Assembly: GCA_002298075.1 (NCBI GenBank)
Contig: DBLW01000206.1
Coordinates: 1 to 19,126, forward strand
Length of the DNA stretch: 19,126 nucleotides
From: Bacteroidales bacterium UBA714
GTDB lineage: Bacteria; Bacteroidota; Bacteroidia; Bacteroidales; UBA932
Reading direction: 5' to 3'
Shown here: piece by piece, positions 1-7,960 of the stretch
Layout of the letters: every line of letters starts with the position of its first letter
Numbering within the stretch: position 1 is the first letter of the stretch
Notes under the pieces: generated by a model
The model's input: the letters and a program-made list of their open reading frames with translations, nothing else
Database searches by the model: none
Told to the model about the DNA's origin: nothing
Program-made: the position numbers and the translations under genes

Positions 1-18
1 AATTTCGTCGAACTGACG

Positions 19-822
19 TTATTTAGGAAACACGGCCTCATGCCTCATACGTTTCCACCCCACCGTCCTTGAAGCACTCTCGGAAGCCACAAGAGCCTGC
101 ACACCAATCTGGTCCGCCTTAAGCTTCCCTTCCCTGCGCGACACAGGAAGAGCGGAATATTCATTTTCCCAAGCATACACCGCATCATCCAGCCCTGCAA
201 ACTCACCGCCCCTTATGCGCTCCGCAAATTCATCATATCCGTATATTTTCCCGAAATAATGAGCCACCAGAGCGCGATGGACATCAGGTACTCCAACATA
301 ATACGGACTGTCGCAAATGACGGACGCGACCCCGATAGCGACATCATCAGCAATGCTCAGATACCAATTCATCGAAGTTTCAATCAATACAGTGTTATTA
401 ACGCGTGACTGAGTAATGAAATATGCAGAATATACATCAATTCCATGGCCCACATAAACCTTTCTCACCCATCTCGTCTTGACAGGTCCGGGAAGCATTC
501 CGCCAGGACGGCATTTCCGCTTCACATATGCCAGTTCATCCATAATCACCAGCGAGTCCACATCCTCACTGATATACCGGACTCTCTCCCCGTCCGGAGA
601 GGAACTGACCTCGAAATATTCCGGATCATTCAGCATCGCGGACATGAGGAATCCATCCACACGTTTCCTCTCACCTGTCCCATCGTGATTTCCGTTAAGG
701 TACAGAGTCACCCTTACCGCATCCTCTTTTTTCCCGGATTTCTTCCTGGCATGCATTTGGGCAGGCAAAACCAAGATAAACAATGAAATCAGCACAATGG
801 CTGGCAAAGAATACCTTTTCAT
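19..822 (-). CDS. Secreted protein of unknown function
   Basis: I do not recognise this 267-residue protein. It starts with a clear signal peptide (MKRYSLPAIVLISLFILVLP, then AQMHA), so it should be exported. A basic stretch (RKKSGKK) follows, then a mixed alpha/beta sequence with LYLNGNHDGTGERKRVDGF near the mature N-terminus and a region rich in aromatic and charged residues in the second half. No catalytic motif is obvious. The frame stays open upstream to 951, but I chose the ATG at 822 because it begins the signal peptide and because promoter-like boxes and a 23-bp tandem repeat lie in the open stretch at 826-872. The gene runs in the same direction as the sulfatase upstream, 336 bases away, so it could be cotranscribed or independent. 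The coding call is secure; the function is unknown. Confidence 0.75.
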   Translation of the reverse strand: MKRYSLPAIVLISLFILVLPAQMHARKKSGKKEDAVRVTLYLNGNHDGTGERKRVDGFLMSAMLNDPEYFEVSSSPDGERVRYISEDVDSLVIMDELAYVKRKCRPGGMLPGPVKTRWVRKVYVGHGIDVYSAYFITQSRVNNTVLIETSMNWYLSIADDVAIGVASVICDSPYYVGVPDVHRALVAHYFGKIYGYDEFAERIRGGEFAGLDDAVYAWENEYSALPVSRREGKLKADQIGVQALVASESASRTVGWKRMRHEAVFPK

Positions 823-825
823 AGC

Positions 826-871
826 ACAATACAATTTTCCGTAAATATACAATACAATTTTCCGTAAATAT
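826..871. repeat. Perfect 23-bp tandem duplication
   Basis: Two identical 23-bp units, 826-848 and 849-871, lie end to end just upstream of the start codon at 822. Each unit reads ACAATACAATTTTCCGTAAA followed by TAT. The duplication doubles a promoter-like box (see the promoter entry), so it may be a small expression-tuning duplication and not a mobile element. Confidence 0.9.
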
Positions 872-872
872 A
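842..872 (-). promoter_or_regulatory. Twin -7-like boxes upstream of the secreted protein
   Basis: On the minus strand the sequence TATATTTA occurs twice, at 865-872 and 842-849, once per 23-bp repeat unit. It matches seven of eight positions of the Bacteroidetes -7 consensus TAnnTTTG. The nearer copy would start RNA around 835, giving a leader of about 13 bases before the ATG at 822. I see no good -33 element at 19-21 bp for either copy, so the assignment is tentative. Confidence 0.4.
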
Positions 873-1158
873 GAGAATCATATTCACAATGATGAAGCTC
901 AGGCCATATATAATAATAAATATTTTCAGAATTTAGAGCAGCTAAGCCCACAGAAATTCACGCCAAAGCCTCACGGAACTCAACATGGCTCACGTCAAAT
1001 CCCAGCCGCTCCAGCCCCGACTCCGCCTATGGGCGTTACAGTCTACCGGCATTGCAGCAAAAAAGCCTGCACCGGCAGCACCATGACAATCTACAAAATG
1101 CCGTCTGAATGCCCAGGACAGGCAGTATGCATCTGTGTTCCACAGCTAAATCACATGT
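873..1158. other. Intergenic stretch, no gene seen
   Basis: No convincing gene lies here; open frames in this stretch are short and lack family resemblance. On the minus strand, just after the sulfatase, a weak hairpin (CTGC-CGGT-GCAG, 1067-1078) is followed by GCTTTTTT (T6 at 1059-1064), which could be a poor intrinsic terminator for the sulfatase. A small inverted repeat CACAT-N6-ATGTG spans 1153-1168 across the sulfatase stop codon. Confidence 0.4.
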
Positions 1159-2721
1159 TCAGATGTGCCACGAAAAGCGCGCAGGGTCATCATACTGCTC
1201 CTGCAGTTTCCTGAGTTCATCTTTCATCATGGCAACCTGTACGGAATAGGCCGGGTCATCATAAAGATTATGCAGCTCATGCGGGTCATTTTCAAGGTCA
1301 TACAATTCCCAGCAGTCAATGTCATTATAGAAATGAATCAGCTTGTACCGGTCATTGCGCACCCCGTAATGGCGCTTCACCATATGCTCGGCAGGATATT
1401 CATAGAAATGATAATAAAGCGACTCGCGCCATCCCTCAGGCTTCTCCCCCTTCAACAGCGGCACAAGTGACACTCCATGCATGTCTTCCGGCACATCAGC
1501 CCCAGCAAGTTCAAGGAAAGTCGGGGCATAGTCAATGTTCTGTACCATTTCCGTGATATCCCCGCGTCTTGTAAACCCGTCGGGCAAGCGCATAATCAAA
1601 GGCGTACGGAATGACTCCTCATACATGAAACGCTTGTCAAACCAGCCGTGCTCACCCATATAGAACCCCTGGTCGGATGTATATACGACAAGGGTATTGT
1701 CCAGCAGGCCTTTCTCCTCCAGATAATCAAGCAGTCGCCCAACATTATTGTCAAGCGAATGGACCACCTTCATATAATCCTTCATATACCTGTCGAACTT
1801 CCACTCCGCAAGTTCCTTCCCGCTCAGCCCGCGTTCCATGAAATCATCGGCTATCTTCCCGTAGAACCTGTCCCATGCCGCACGCTCATCCGGCTTCATC
1901 CGGTCAACATTGTACATATAGCTTCCCATCAGACGGCTGTCCATTCCGGTGCCGAACAGCTTGAGGTCATATACAAGATCCATGTCCTTGTCAATGCTCA
2001 TCTCCTGTGCAGCAGCCGCAGGACGTCCCTCATAGTCATCATAGAATGTCTCCGGAACAGGAATCGTCCTGTCCTCATACAAGTTCAGATGCGTCGTGTC
2101 CGCCATCCAGTTGCGGTGTATCGCCTTATGGTGGACCAGCAGGCAGAAAGGCTTGTCCCTGTCCCTTCCGTTTTCCATCCAATCTATGGCGTCGTCAGTG
2201 ATTATGTTCGTGAGGTATCCCTGCTTTACGATAGTGTCATTGTCCATCGTAATGAATCCAGGATTATAATATTCTCCCTGCCCGGGTACAATCTGCCAAT
2301 AATCAAAACCGGTCGGAAGGCTCTCCAGATGCCATTTCCCGATAACGGCAGTCTCATACCCGGCCTTGCGGAGCAGCTTGGGGAAGGTCTGCTGCGAATT
2401 GTCAAACACACATGTCGTATTGTCATAAAACAGGTTTCCGCACGAATGCTTTCCGGTTATCATGCAGGCCCTGCTCGGCCCGCTGAGCGAATTGGCGACA
2501 AAACTGTTCGTGAATCTTACCCCGTCCCTCGCAATCCGGTCCAGGTTAGGCGTTTCCATGTACCTCGTGTCATAGCAGCTCATCATCTGGGCCGTGTGGT
2601 CGTCGGTCATTATGAAGAGGATATTGTACGGCTTCCGCGCCTCTTTCTTCGCACATGAAAGACAAGCCGCCCCGACAAGAATCGTCCCGGCCAACGGCTG
2701 GCATATTCTGCTTATTTTCAT
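1159..2721 (-). CDS. S1-family sulfatase, Ser-type, lipoprotein
   Basis: This 520-residue protein is an arylsulfatase-superfamily enzyme that hydrolyses sulfate esters, most likely on glycans. The signature S80-G-P-S-R84 followed by ACMITGK is the SxPSR motif in which the serine is converted to formylglycine, so activity requires an anaerobic radical-SAM maturase (anSME) encoded elsewhere. Metal ligands are visible at D40-D41 (TDDH) and around D350-Q351 (TSDQGFYMGEHGWFDK). The N-terminus (MKISRICQPLAGTILVGAACLSCAKK) is a signal peptide with cysteines at 20 and 23 that could be lipidated, though neither site fits the lipobox exactly; the protein is then periplasmic or surface-anchored. Length and motifs look complete. 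The segment VHHKAIHRNWMAD recalls Bacteroides sulfatases that act on 6-O-sulfated N-acetylglucosamine, but I cannot fix the substrate. A fucosidase lies 1.1 kb away, which fits sulfated, fucosylated host glycans. Confidence 0.93.
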   Translation of the reverse strand: MKISRICQPLAGTILVGAACLSCAKKEARKPYNILFIMTDDHTAQMMSCYDTRYMETPNLDRIARDGVRFTNSFVANSLSGPSRACMITGKHSCGNLFYDNTTCVFDNSQQTFPKLLRKAGYETAVIGKWHLESLPTGFDYWQIVPGQGEYYNPGFITMDNDTIVKQGYLTNIITDDAIDWMENGRDRDKPFCLLVHHKAIHRNWMADTTHLNLYEDRTIPVPETFYDDYEGRPAAAAQEMSIDKDMDLVYDLKLFGTGMDSRLMGSYMYNVDRMKPDERAAWDRFYGKIADDFMERGLSGKELAEWKFDRYMKDYMKVVHSLDNNVGRLLDYLEEKGLLDNTLVVYTSDQGFYMGEHGWFDKRFMYEESFRTPLIMRLPDGFTRRGDITEMVQNIDYAPTFLELAGADVPEDMHGVSLVPLLKGEKPEGWRESLYYHFYEYPAEHMVKRHYGVRNDRYKLIHFYNDIDCWELYDLENDPHELHNLYDDPAYSVQVAMMKDELRKLQEQYDDPARFSWHI

Positions 2722-2797
2722 AATATCTTATATTAAAGTTTTTTCGTTCTTTGGGAACACAACTCTGCTCAATTTTTCCATACGGAAATTTATCTGC

Positions 2798-3604
2798 CTA
2801 TCGTAACAGTTTTATACCACCACTATCCCCACTTTCCAATACGTTCATCTGATGAATGGCTATTTGATTGAGCTTTATCAGCCGTTCTCCTTGAGGAATT
2901 CCCTGATCTATGAATACAGCATTAAGATTTTCCATATTGGACAAACAGATTATGGCATAATCCCTAATATTACCTTTCAATTCAGGATTATCATCCCTCC
3001 ATTGTTTTGCCGTCATTCCAAACATTGCCACATTCAACACATCTGCCTCATTGGCATAAATCATACTTGCTTGCTTTGGTGTGATTTCAGCAGGAATAAG
3101 ATTATGCTTGACAGTATCCGTATGTATCCGATAATTGATTTTCGAAAGTTCACATTTCACTGACCAGCCAAGTTGTTGCAGTTCATTGGTTTTAAGCCGC
3201 TGGAACTCTTCTATCAAATAAAGTTTGAAAGGAACGCTGATTGCTGAGCCAAACTCGAAAGCTATGTCTTTATGAGCATAAGTTCCGCCATAACGCCCTT
3301 TTCTGACGACAAGACCTATAGCATTAGTGCGTTCAATCCATTCCGAAGCACTAAGTACAAAAGATGGCAAACCCGCACTTTTTCTGAAGTGGTCAAATTC
3401 GACCACTTTAAAATCGGGGTTGTGAATCACTTCCCAAGTTCCAAGAAATTCAATCGTATAACGAGTCCTTATCCAGTTTTTGATTATATCTGCCGACCTG
3501 CTGTCTCCTTCCTTGGCAGAAGCCATATCTGTAAGAGATATATAATCACGTTCTTCCCATTGCAGAACTGATATTAGTGTATCCTGAACCGTAATCTTTA
3601 CCAT
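2798..3604 (-). CDS. KilA-N domain DNA-binding protein
   Basis: A 268-residue protein whose N-terminal 115 residues fit the KilA-N fold: DTLISVLQWEERDYISLTDMA, then KNWIRTRYTIEFLGTWEVIHNP, then LSASEWIERTNAIGLVVRKGRYGGTYAHKDIAFEFGSAIS. KilA-N is a DNA-binding domain of phages and large DNA viruses and also occurs in scattered Bacteroidetes chromosomal genes. The C-terminal half (ITPKQASMIYANEADVLNVAMFGMTAKQWR, DYAIICLSNMENLNAVFI) has no domain I can name. The gene is visibly AT-richer than its neighbours, which suggests transfer. I chose the ATG at 3604; a TTG at 3613 is an alternative, but the leader would then be only about 6 bases. It lies 76 bases upstream of the sulfatase on the same strand, so it might be transcribed into it, but a functional link is doubtful. 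Confidence 0.88.
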   Translation of the reverse strand: MVKITVQDTLISVLQWEERDYISLTDMASAKEGDSRSADIIKNWIRTRYTIEFLGTWEVIHNPDFKVVEFDHFRKSAGLPSFVLSASEWIERTNAIGLVVRKGRYGGTYAHKDIAFEFGSAISVPFKLYLIEEFQRLKTNELQQLGWSVKCELSKINYRIHTDTVKHNLIPAEITPKQASMIYANEADVLNVAMFGMTAKQWRDDNPELKGNIRDYAIICLSNMENLNAVFIDQGIPQGERLIKLNQIAIHQMNVLESGDSGGIKLLR

Positions 3605-3625
3605 ATCAACCAACGTACTTCATTG

Positions 3626-3656
3626 CAAAAGTAGTTATAATTCACGACATTACAAG
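3626..3656 (-). promoter_or_regulatory. Promoter of the KilA-N gene
   Basis: On the minus strand a CTTG -33 element (3653-3656) is separated by 19 bp from TACTTTTG (3626-3633), an exact match to TAnnTTTG. RNA would start near 3619, about 15 bases before the ATG at 3604, which supports that start. Confidence 0.75.
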
Positions 3657-3779
3657 GAACTGCATTACTATTATTATTTCAGATGTCATTTGAAAGCGAA
3701 AGAACGCAGAGTCCCTTAATGCAATGAGAATGTGGTACGCAACCAAACTGCGGAATGTGAAGAAAGGATACCACCGCCT

Positions 3780-3810
3780 TTTGCAATGACAGGAAAATTC
3801 ACTACCTTAG
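3780..3810 (+). promoter_or_regulatory. Promoter of the fucosidase-transglutaminase gene
   Basis: TTTG (3780-3783), a 19-bp spacer, and TACCTTAG (3803-3810), which matches seven of eight positions of TAnnTTTG. The predicted start is near 3817, leaving a leader of about 60 bases before the ATG at 3880. Confidence 0.65.
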
Positions 3811-3811
3811 T

Positions 3812-3840
3812 CAGCCGGAAGCAGTCCGGATTTCCGGCTG
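3812..3840 (+). other. Hairpin in the leader of the fusion gene
   Basis: CAGCCGGAA (3812-3820) and TTCCGGCTG (3832-3840) are a perfect 9-bp inverted repeat with an 11-base loop, beginning one base after the -7 box. It could form DNA secondary structure at the start site or a structure at the extreme 5' end of the mRNA, although the predicted start near 3817 would remove part of the left arm. Its role is unknown. Confidence 0.6.
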
Positions 3841-3879
3841 CGGCCATAACACTATAACCGATAACATACACGAACAGCC

Positions 3880-6800
3880 ATGCACCTTTTCAGAAAGCAG
3901 TTCAAAACATTCTCCGCAGCAATATTATCTGCTGCACTTTGTCTCACAGCCTCATCCCATGCAGCCTCGCACCATCCCGCCGGCACATCTGAGGGCCAGC
4001 CAAAGAACGCCACAATTCAGCAGGAACACTCCAGTCCAGCCGCTGCGGAAGCGGAAACGGCAAAATATGTCCCGACAGAAGCCAATCTGAAGGCACGCAA
4101 AGAATTTTCAGACGCACGTTTCGGGATCTTCATCCACTGGGGCATATATTCCATGCTCGGACACGGTGAATGGGTGATGCAGAACGAAAACATAGACTAC
4201 CGGGAATATCCGCTTCTCGCACGAGGCTTCAATCCATCAAAATTCGATGCATCAGAATGGGTCCGCGCAATCAAGGCTTCAGGAGCCAAATACATCACAA
4301 TAACTTCGCGCCACCACGACGGATTCTCAATGTATGACTCCAAGGCAAGCAGCTACAACATAGTAAAAGCCACCCCGTTCGGGAGAGATGTGCTCAAAGA
4401 GCTTTCACAGGCATGCTCCGAAGAAGGGCTCACGCTCAATTTCTATTATTCACACCTCGATTGGGGGCGCACGGACTATTGGCCTCTCGGACGCACCGGG
4501 CTTGGTACAGGCAGACCGCAAGGAAATGAGGACGGGACCATTTCTTCCTGCATCCTCAATGACTATGCCCGGACAGCATTTGACATTCTTGACGAACAGG
4601 CACGCATGCGGCACGCAGACATTCCGGACAGCAGACAAAGACATGACTGCTCCGGCAGCAGGATAAATGCATGGGAGCATTACATGGATTTCATAGACGC
4701 GCAGCTCACGGAGCTTCTGACCGGTTACGGCCCGATAGGAGCGATATGGTTTGACGGCGTATGGGACAAGGACGACCGTCCACGTGAGGAGCAGCCTGGC
4801 ATATGGAACCTCCGCCGCCAATATGACCTGATTCACAATCTTCAGCCGGCCTGCCTTGTCGGCAACAATCATCACCTGCTCCCATTCGAGGGAGAAGACA
4901 TACAGATATTCGAACGCGATATCCCCGGCATGAATGAATACGGCCTTTCAGGCCAGGACATCTCGCGCCTTCCGCTGGAAACATGCCAGACCATGAACCG
5001 CACCTGGGGCTACAGGATAACGGACAAGGACTATAAAACCGCAGAATTTCTCATCAGATATCTTGTCCGGACAGCAGGCAAGGGAGCGAATCTGCTCCTG
5101 AACATAGGCCCTCGGCCCGACGGGACATTGCCAGAGGAAGCTGTAGAGCGCCTTGAGACAATTGGCAGATGGCTCGAAAAATACGGGCAGACAATATACG
5201 GGACACAGGGCGGATGCATACCTGAGCAGCCTTGGGGTGTCACGACCCAGAAAGGGAACGAGCTGTATGTGCATATTCTCGACAGCGCTGCAGGCAGAGC
5301 TTCGGATTGCGGTACCAGCGACATACTCCTGCCACTCCCCTCCCATAACATCCTGGCGGCAGAAACTTTCGCAGACGGCAAAGAAATACCGTTCGTCCAT
5401 ACTCCCGAAGGTGTGCTGCTGAAAGTTCCGGCATTCCCCGAAGATACGGTTGACCATATAATCAAAGTGCAGCTTGCTGAACTTACGGCTCAAGAGGAAG
5501 AATACTTGTCATTCCTGTACCGCTCCATGCCGCTTCCCGACATCACTGGCTACCCGTTCGGCTACTGGCTTGAAAATACGCGCAAGGCTATCGAGGCACG
5601 CCAAAGAGCCGGATGGACCATTCCGGAGAGGGAGTTCCGCCATTTCGTGCTGCCGGTGCGCGTGAACAATGAAGCAGTGGATGAGTTCCGGACCGTTTAT
5701 TCGGATGAACTGCATGAACGGATAAAAGGCAAGTCCGCAGCGGAGGCCGCACTTGAAATCAACCATTGGTGTCATGAAATGGCGACATACACCCCGTCAG
5801 ATGCCCGCACACTTCCTCCTACCGGCACAATCAAGGCCGGACTTGGACGCTGCGGCGAAGAATCCGTGCTCGCTGTAGCCGCACTCAGGGCAGCAGGAAT
5901 ACCGGCGCGCCAGGTATATACACCGCGCTGGGCACACACCGACGACAATCATGCATGGGTCGAGGTCTATGTGGACGGGAACTGGCATTTCATGGGAGCA
6001 TGCGAACCGGAGCCTGTGCTGGATCTTGCATGGTTCAATGCGCCTGTATCCAGGGCCATGCTTCTCCATACGCTTGCTTTCGGAGACTACAACGGCCCGG
6101 AAGATGTAATCAGAAAGACGCGCTCATTCACGGAAATCAATGTGATAAAGAGCTACATCCCTACAAGGAGGACCTGCGTCAAGGTATTGGACGGAGCCGG
6201 GAATCCTGTCGAAGGGGCAAAGGTGGAATTCAAGATATACAATTATGCAGAGTTCTATACCGTGGCAAGGCAATTCACCGGAAATGACGGAGTCGCCGCA
6301 CTCGACACCGGAATAGGTGACATGCTCGTCTGGGCATATAAGGACGGGGCATTCGGGATTGCAAAGGCATCGGGTGAAATGACCGAGATAAGGCTCGGGC
6401 ACCGCATCGGAGAAAGCTTCGGACTTGACTTTGAGATAGTTCCACCGGCAGAAAATCCTATCCCTTCCAAAGCCACGGCCGAACAGGTTAGTCTCAACAA
6501 CCTGCTTTTGGCCAAAGAGGATTCCATCAGGAATGCCCGCCCGAAAGGCAATGCCGAAGTCATTGAAACTTTCCGCAAAGCCCACAAAGGCAAGAATGCC
6601 GAGGCACTGCTCGCCTCCCTGTCGGCAAAGGACATGGGCGACGTTAGAGCAGACGTCCTGGAAGACGCAATTTCGCATTGCGGCAAAAAATTCAACGTAT
6701 GGCGTGATTGCCCGAGGATATCATACGAGCCTCTTCTCCCATATTTCAAGGAAATCGGTGACGGACTTGAAGCAAACAATGCACAAGAGATTTTCGAGTG

Positions 6801-7794
6801 GACACTTGCCAATATAAGAATTGACGACAAGGCAAATCCGCAAGGAATCAGGATTCCTCCTATAAACGTGTGGAAATCACGCATCTCCGACACCCGTTCC
6901 CGCGAGATTTTCTTTGTTGCCGCATGCCGGAGCAAAGGCATCGAAGCAAGGATTGACGAGGTCACAGGAAAGACCCAATATCGTGACGGAAAAATATGGA
7001 AAGACGTGAAATGGAGCGAAGACGCTCCGAAGGCAGCCAGCCACGGCACTGTCAGCGCTATCTACGACCCGGTCTCATGGCTAAGGAATCCTCTCTATTA
7101 CAGACATTTCACCCTGTCCAAAATTGATGACGGCTCCGCCAGTCTCATGGCTTTTGACGAGAATGCCGAAGCCGGCTGGCAGGAAATTCTCGCATCTCCT
7201 TATGCAGTGGAGGAAGGCTATTACCTGCTGACCTCCGGAATAAGGATGGCAGGAGGCAATGTTGCCGTACATCTCGAATTCTTCAATGTAGAAAAGGATT
7301 CCCATACAGAAGTGCCGCTCGTGCTCAGACATGACGGGAACAGCATTGCAGTCATAGGCAATATTGACGCGGAGCAGACTTTCCTGCCGCTTGGCCAGGC
7401 AGATGAGGCATCAATACTGTCTGTCACTGGAAGAGGCTACTTCGCCATTGCCTTGATACGGGACTTCACCGAACCGTCAATCCATGCTCTCAGGCAGCTT
7501 GGAGCATCATCCGGACTTCTGAACGAGTGGGGACGCAAACTGATTGTGCTAAGCAGCGACAACGACGGATGCAAGCGTTGCAATGACTACCTGAGTGAAC
7601 TCGAAAACGTATCATACGGCACAGACCCGGACGGAAAAATCCTGAGGATGATATATGACGGATGCAAGCCGGAGTCAGAAAGCCTTCCTGCAATCATCGT
7701 CGCCGACAGTTTCGGCCGCGTGGTCTATTACTCGCAAGGCTACAACACCTCCCTTTCCGAGCAGCTTAGGCATTGCATTACATCATTGGAATAA
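3880..7794 (+). CDS. GH29 alpha-L-fucosidase fused to transglutaminase-like protein
   Basis: An exported protein of 1304 residues joining two proteins that are normally separate. Residues 1-29 are a signal peptide, followed by a Pro/Ala-rich linker to about 62. Residues about 65-530 are a GH29 fucosidase: R80-F-G-I-F-I-H-W, R144-H-H-D-G-F, and the nucleophile D292 in IWFDG, then a C-terminal beta domain. From about 540 to the end it reads like a complete Bacteroidetes transglutaminase-like protein: C658 in GRCGEES, H691 in DDNHAWVEV and acidic residues in CEPEPVLD (708-715) as the likely triad, a prealbumin-like beta domain (about 762-825), a degenerate second transglutaminase-like segment (about 960-1030) in which S1007-R-E replaces the cysteine motif, and a thioredoxin-like tail with C1231-K-R-C1234. 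The frame is uninterrupted. Fucosidase activity is well supported; the C-terminal half may be a peptidase, amidase or protein-modifying enzyme, or may only bind. It has its own promoter and terminator. Confidence 0.93.
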   Translation: MHLFRKQFKTFSAAILSAALCLTASSHAASHHPAGTSEGQPKNATIQQEHSSPAAAEAETAKYVPTEANLKARKEFSDARFGIFIHWGIYSMLGHGEWVMQNENIDYREYPLLARGFNPSKFDASEWVRAIKASGAKYITITSRHHDGFSMYDSKASSYNIVKATPFGRDVLKELSQACSEEGLTLNFYYSHLDWGRTDYWPLGRTGLGTGRPQGNEDGTISSCILNDYARTAFDILDEQARMRHADIPDSRQRHDCSGSRINAWEHYMDFIDAQLTELLTGYGPIGAIWFDGVWDKDDRPREEQPGIWNLRRQYDLIHNLQPACLVGNNHHLLPFEGEDIQIFERDIPGMNEYGLSGQDISRLPLETCQTMNRTWGYRITDKDYKTAEFLIRYLVRTAGKGANLLLNIGPRPDGTLPEEAVERLETIGRWLEKYGQTIYGTQGGCIPEQPWGVTTQKGNELYVHILDSAAGRASDCGTSDILLPLPSHNILAAETFADGKEIPFVHTPEGVLLKVPAFPEDTVDHIIKVQLAELTAQEEEYLSFLYRSMPLPDITGYPFGYWLENTRKAIEARQRAGWTIPEREFRHFVLPVRVNNEAVDEFRTVYSDELHERIKGKSAAEAALEINHWCHEMATYTPSDARTLPPTGTIKAGLGRCGEESVLAVAALRAAGIPARQVYTPRWAHTDDNHAWVEVYVDGNWHFMGACEPEPVLDLAWFNAPVSRAMLLHTLAFGDYNGPEDVIRKTRSFTEINVIKSYIPTRRTCVKVLDGAGNPVEGAKVEFKIYNYAEFYTVARQFTGNDGVAALDTGIGDMLVWAYKDGAFGIAKASGEMTEIRLGHRIGESFGLDFEIVPPAENPIPSKATAEQVSLNNLLLAKEDSIRNARPKGNAEVIETFRKAHKGKNAEALLASLSAKDMGDVRADVLEDAISHCGKKFNVWRDCPRISYEPLLPYFKEIGDGLEANNAQEIFEWTLANIRIDDKANPQGIRIPPINVWKSRISDTRSREIFFVAACRSKGIEARIDEVTGKTQYRDGKIWKDVKWSEDAPKAASHGTVSAIYDPVSWLRNPLYYRHFTLSKIDDGSASLMAFDENAEAGWQEILASPYAVEEGYYLLTSGIRMAGGNVAVHLEFFNVEKDSHTEVPLVLRHDGNSIAVIGNIDAEQTFLPLGQADEASILSVTGRGYFAIALIRDFTEPSIHALRQLGASSGLLNEWGRKLIVLSSDNDGCKRCNDYLSELENVSYGTDPDGKILRMIYDGCKPESESLPAIIVADSFGRVVYYSQGYNTSLSEQLRHCITSLE

Positions 7795-7795
7795 T

Positions 7796-7891
7796 GCCTT
7801 CTGCTTTTAAGGCTTATTGCGACAGACTTGCCATGCACCACAACAATTTCCAAAAGGCGATGCCCCATTTCGGATGCATCGTCTTTGTTTT
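7796..7891 (+). terminator. Terminator region after the fusion gene
   Basis: Two hairpins follow the stop codon. The first is small (GCCTT 7796-7800 with AAGGC 7809-7813). The second is strong: AAAGGCGATGC (7853-7863) pairs with GCATCGTCTTT (7876-7886) over 11 bp including one G-T pair, with a 12-base loop, and runs into TTTGTTTT. It should stop transcription of the fusion gene and protect the convergent cutC transcript. Confidence 0.65.
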
Positions 7892-7960
7892 CCCACCTCA
7901 TCTTAGCTCCATTGCCCGAGCCAGGCTCATGAACCATTCCCAATGAGCAGCAGACAATGC

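Noticed and set aside
823..951. 43-residue N-terminal extension of the first gene
   Set aside because: It covers the tandem repeat and promoter-like boxes and precedes an obvious signal peptide that begins at 822.
1648..2658. Plus-strand open frame of 336 codons opposite the sulfatase
   Set aside because: The minus-strand sulfatase has all family motifs; the opposite frame has none and is a shadow.
6255..7049. Minus-strand open frame of 264 codons inside the fusion gene
   Set aside because: It lies wholly within the continuous fusion reading frame and shows no recognisable domain.
1159..7794. Reading the sulfatase and fucosidase as a polysaccharide utilisation locus
   Set aside because: No SusC/SusD pair, sigma/anti-sigma or hybrid two-component regulator is present, and the genes are on opposite strands.
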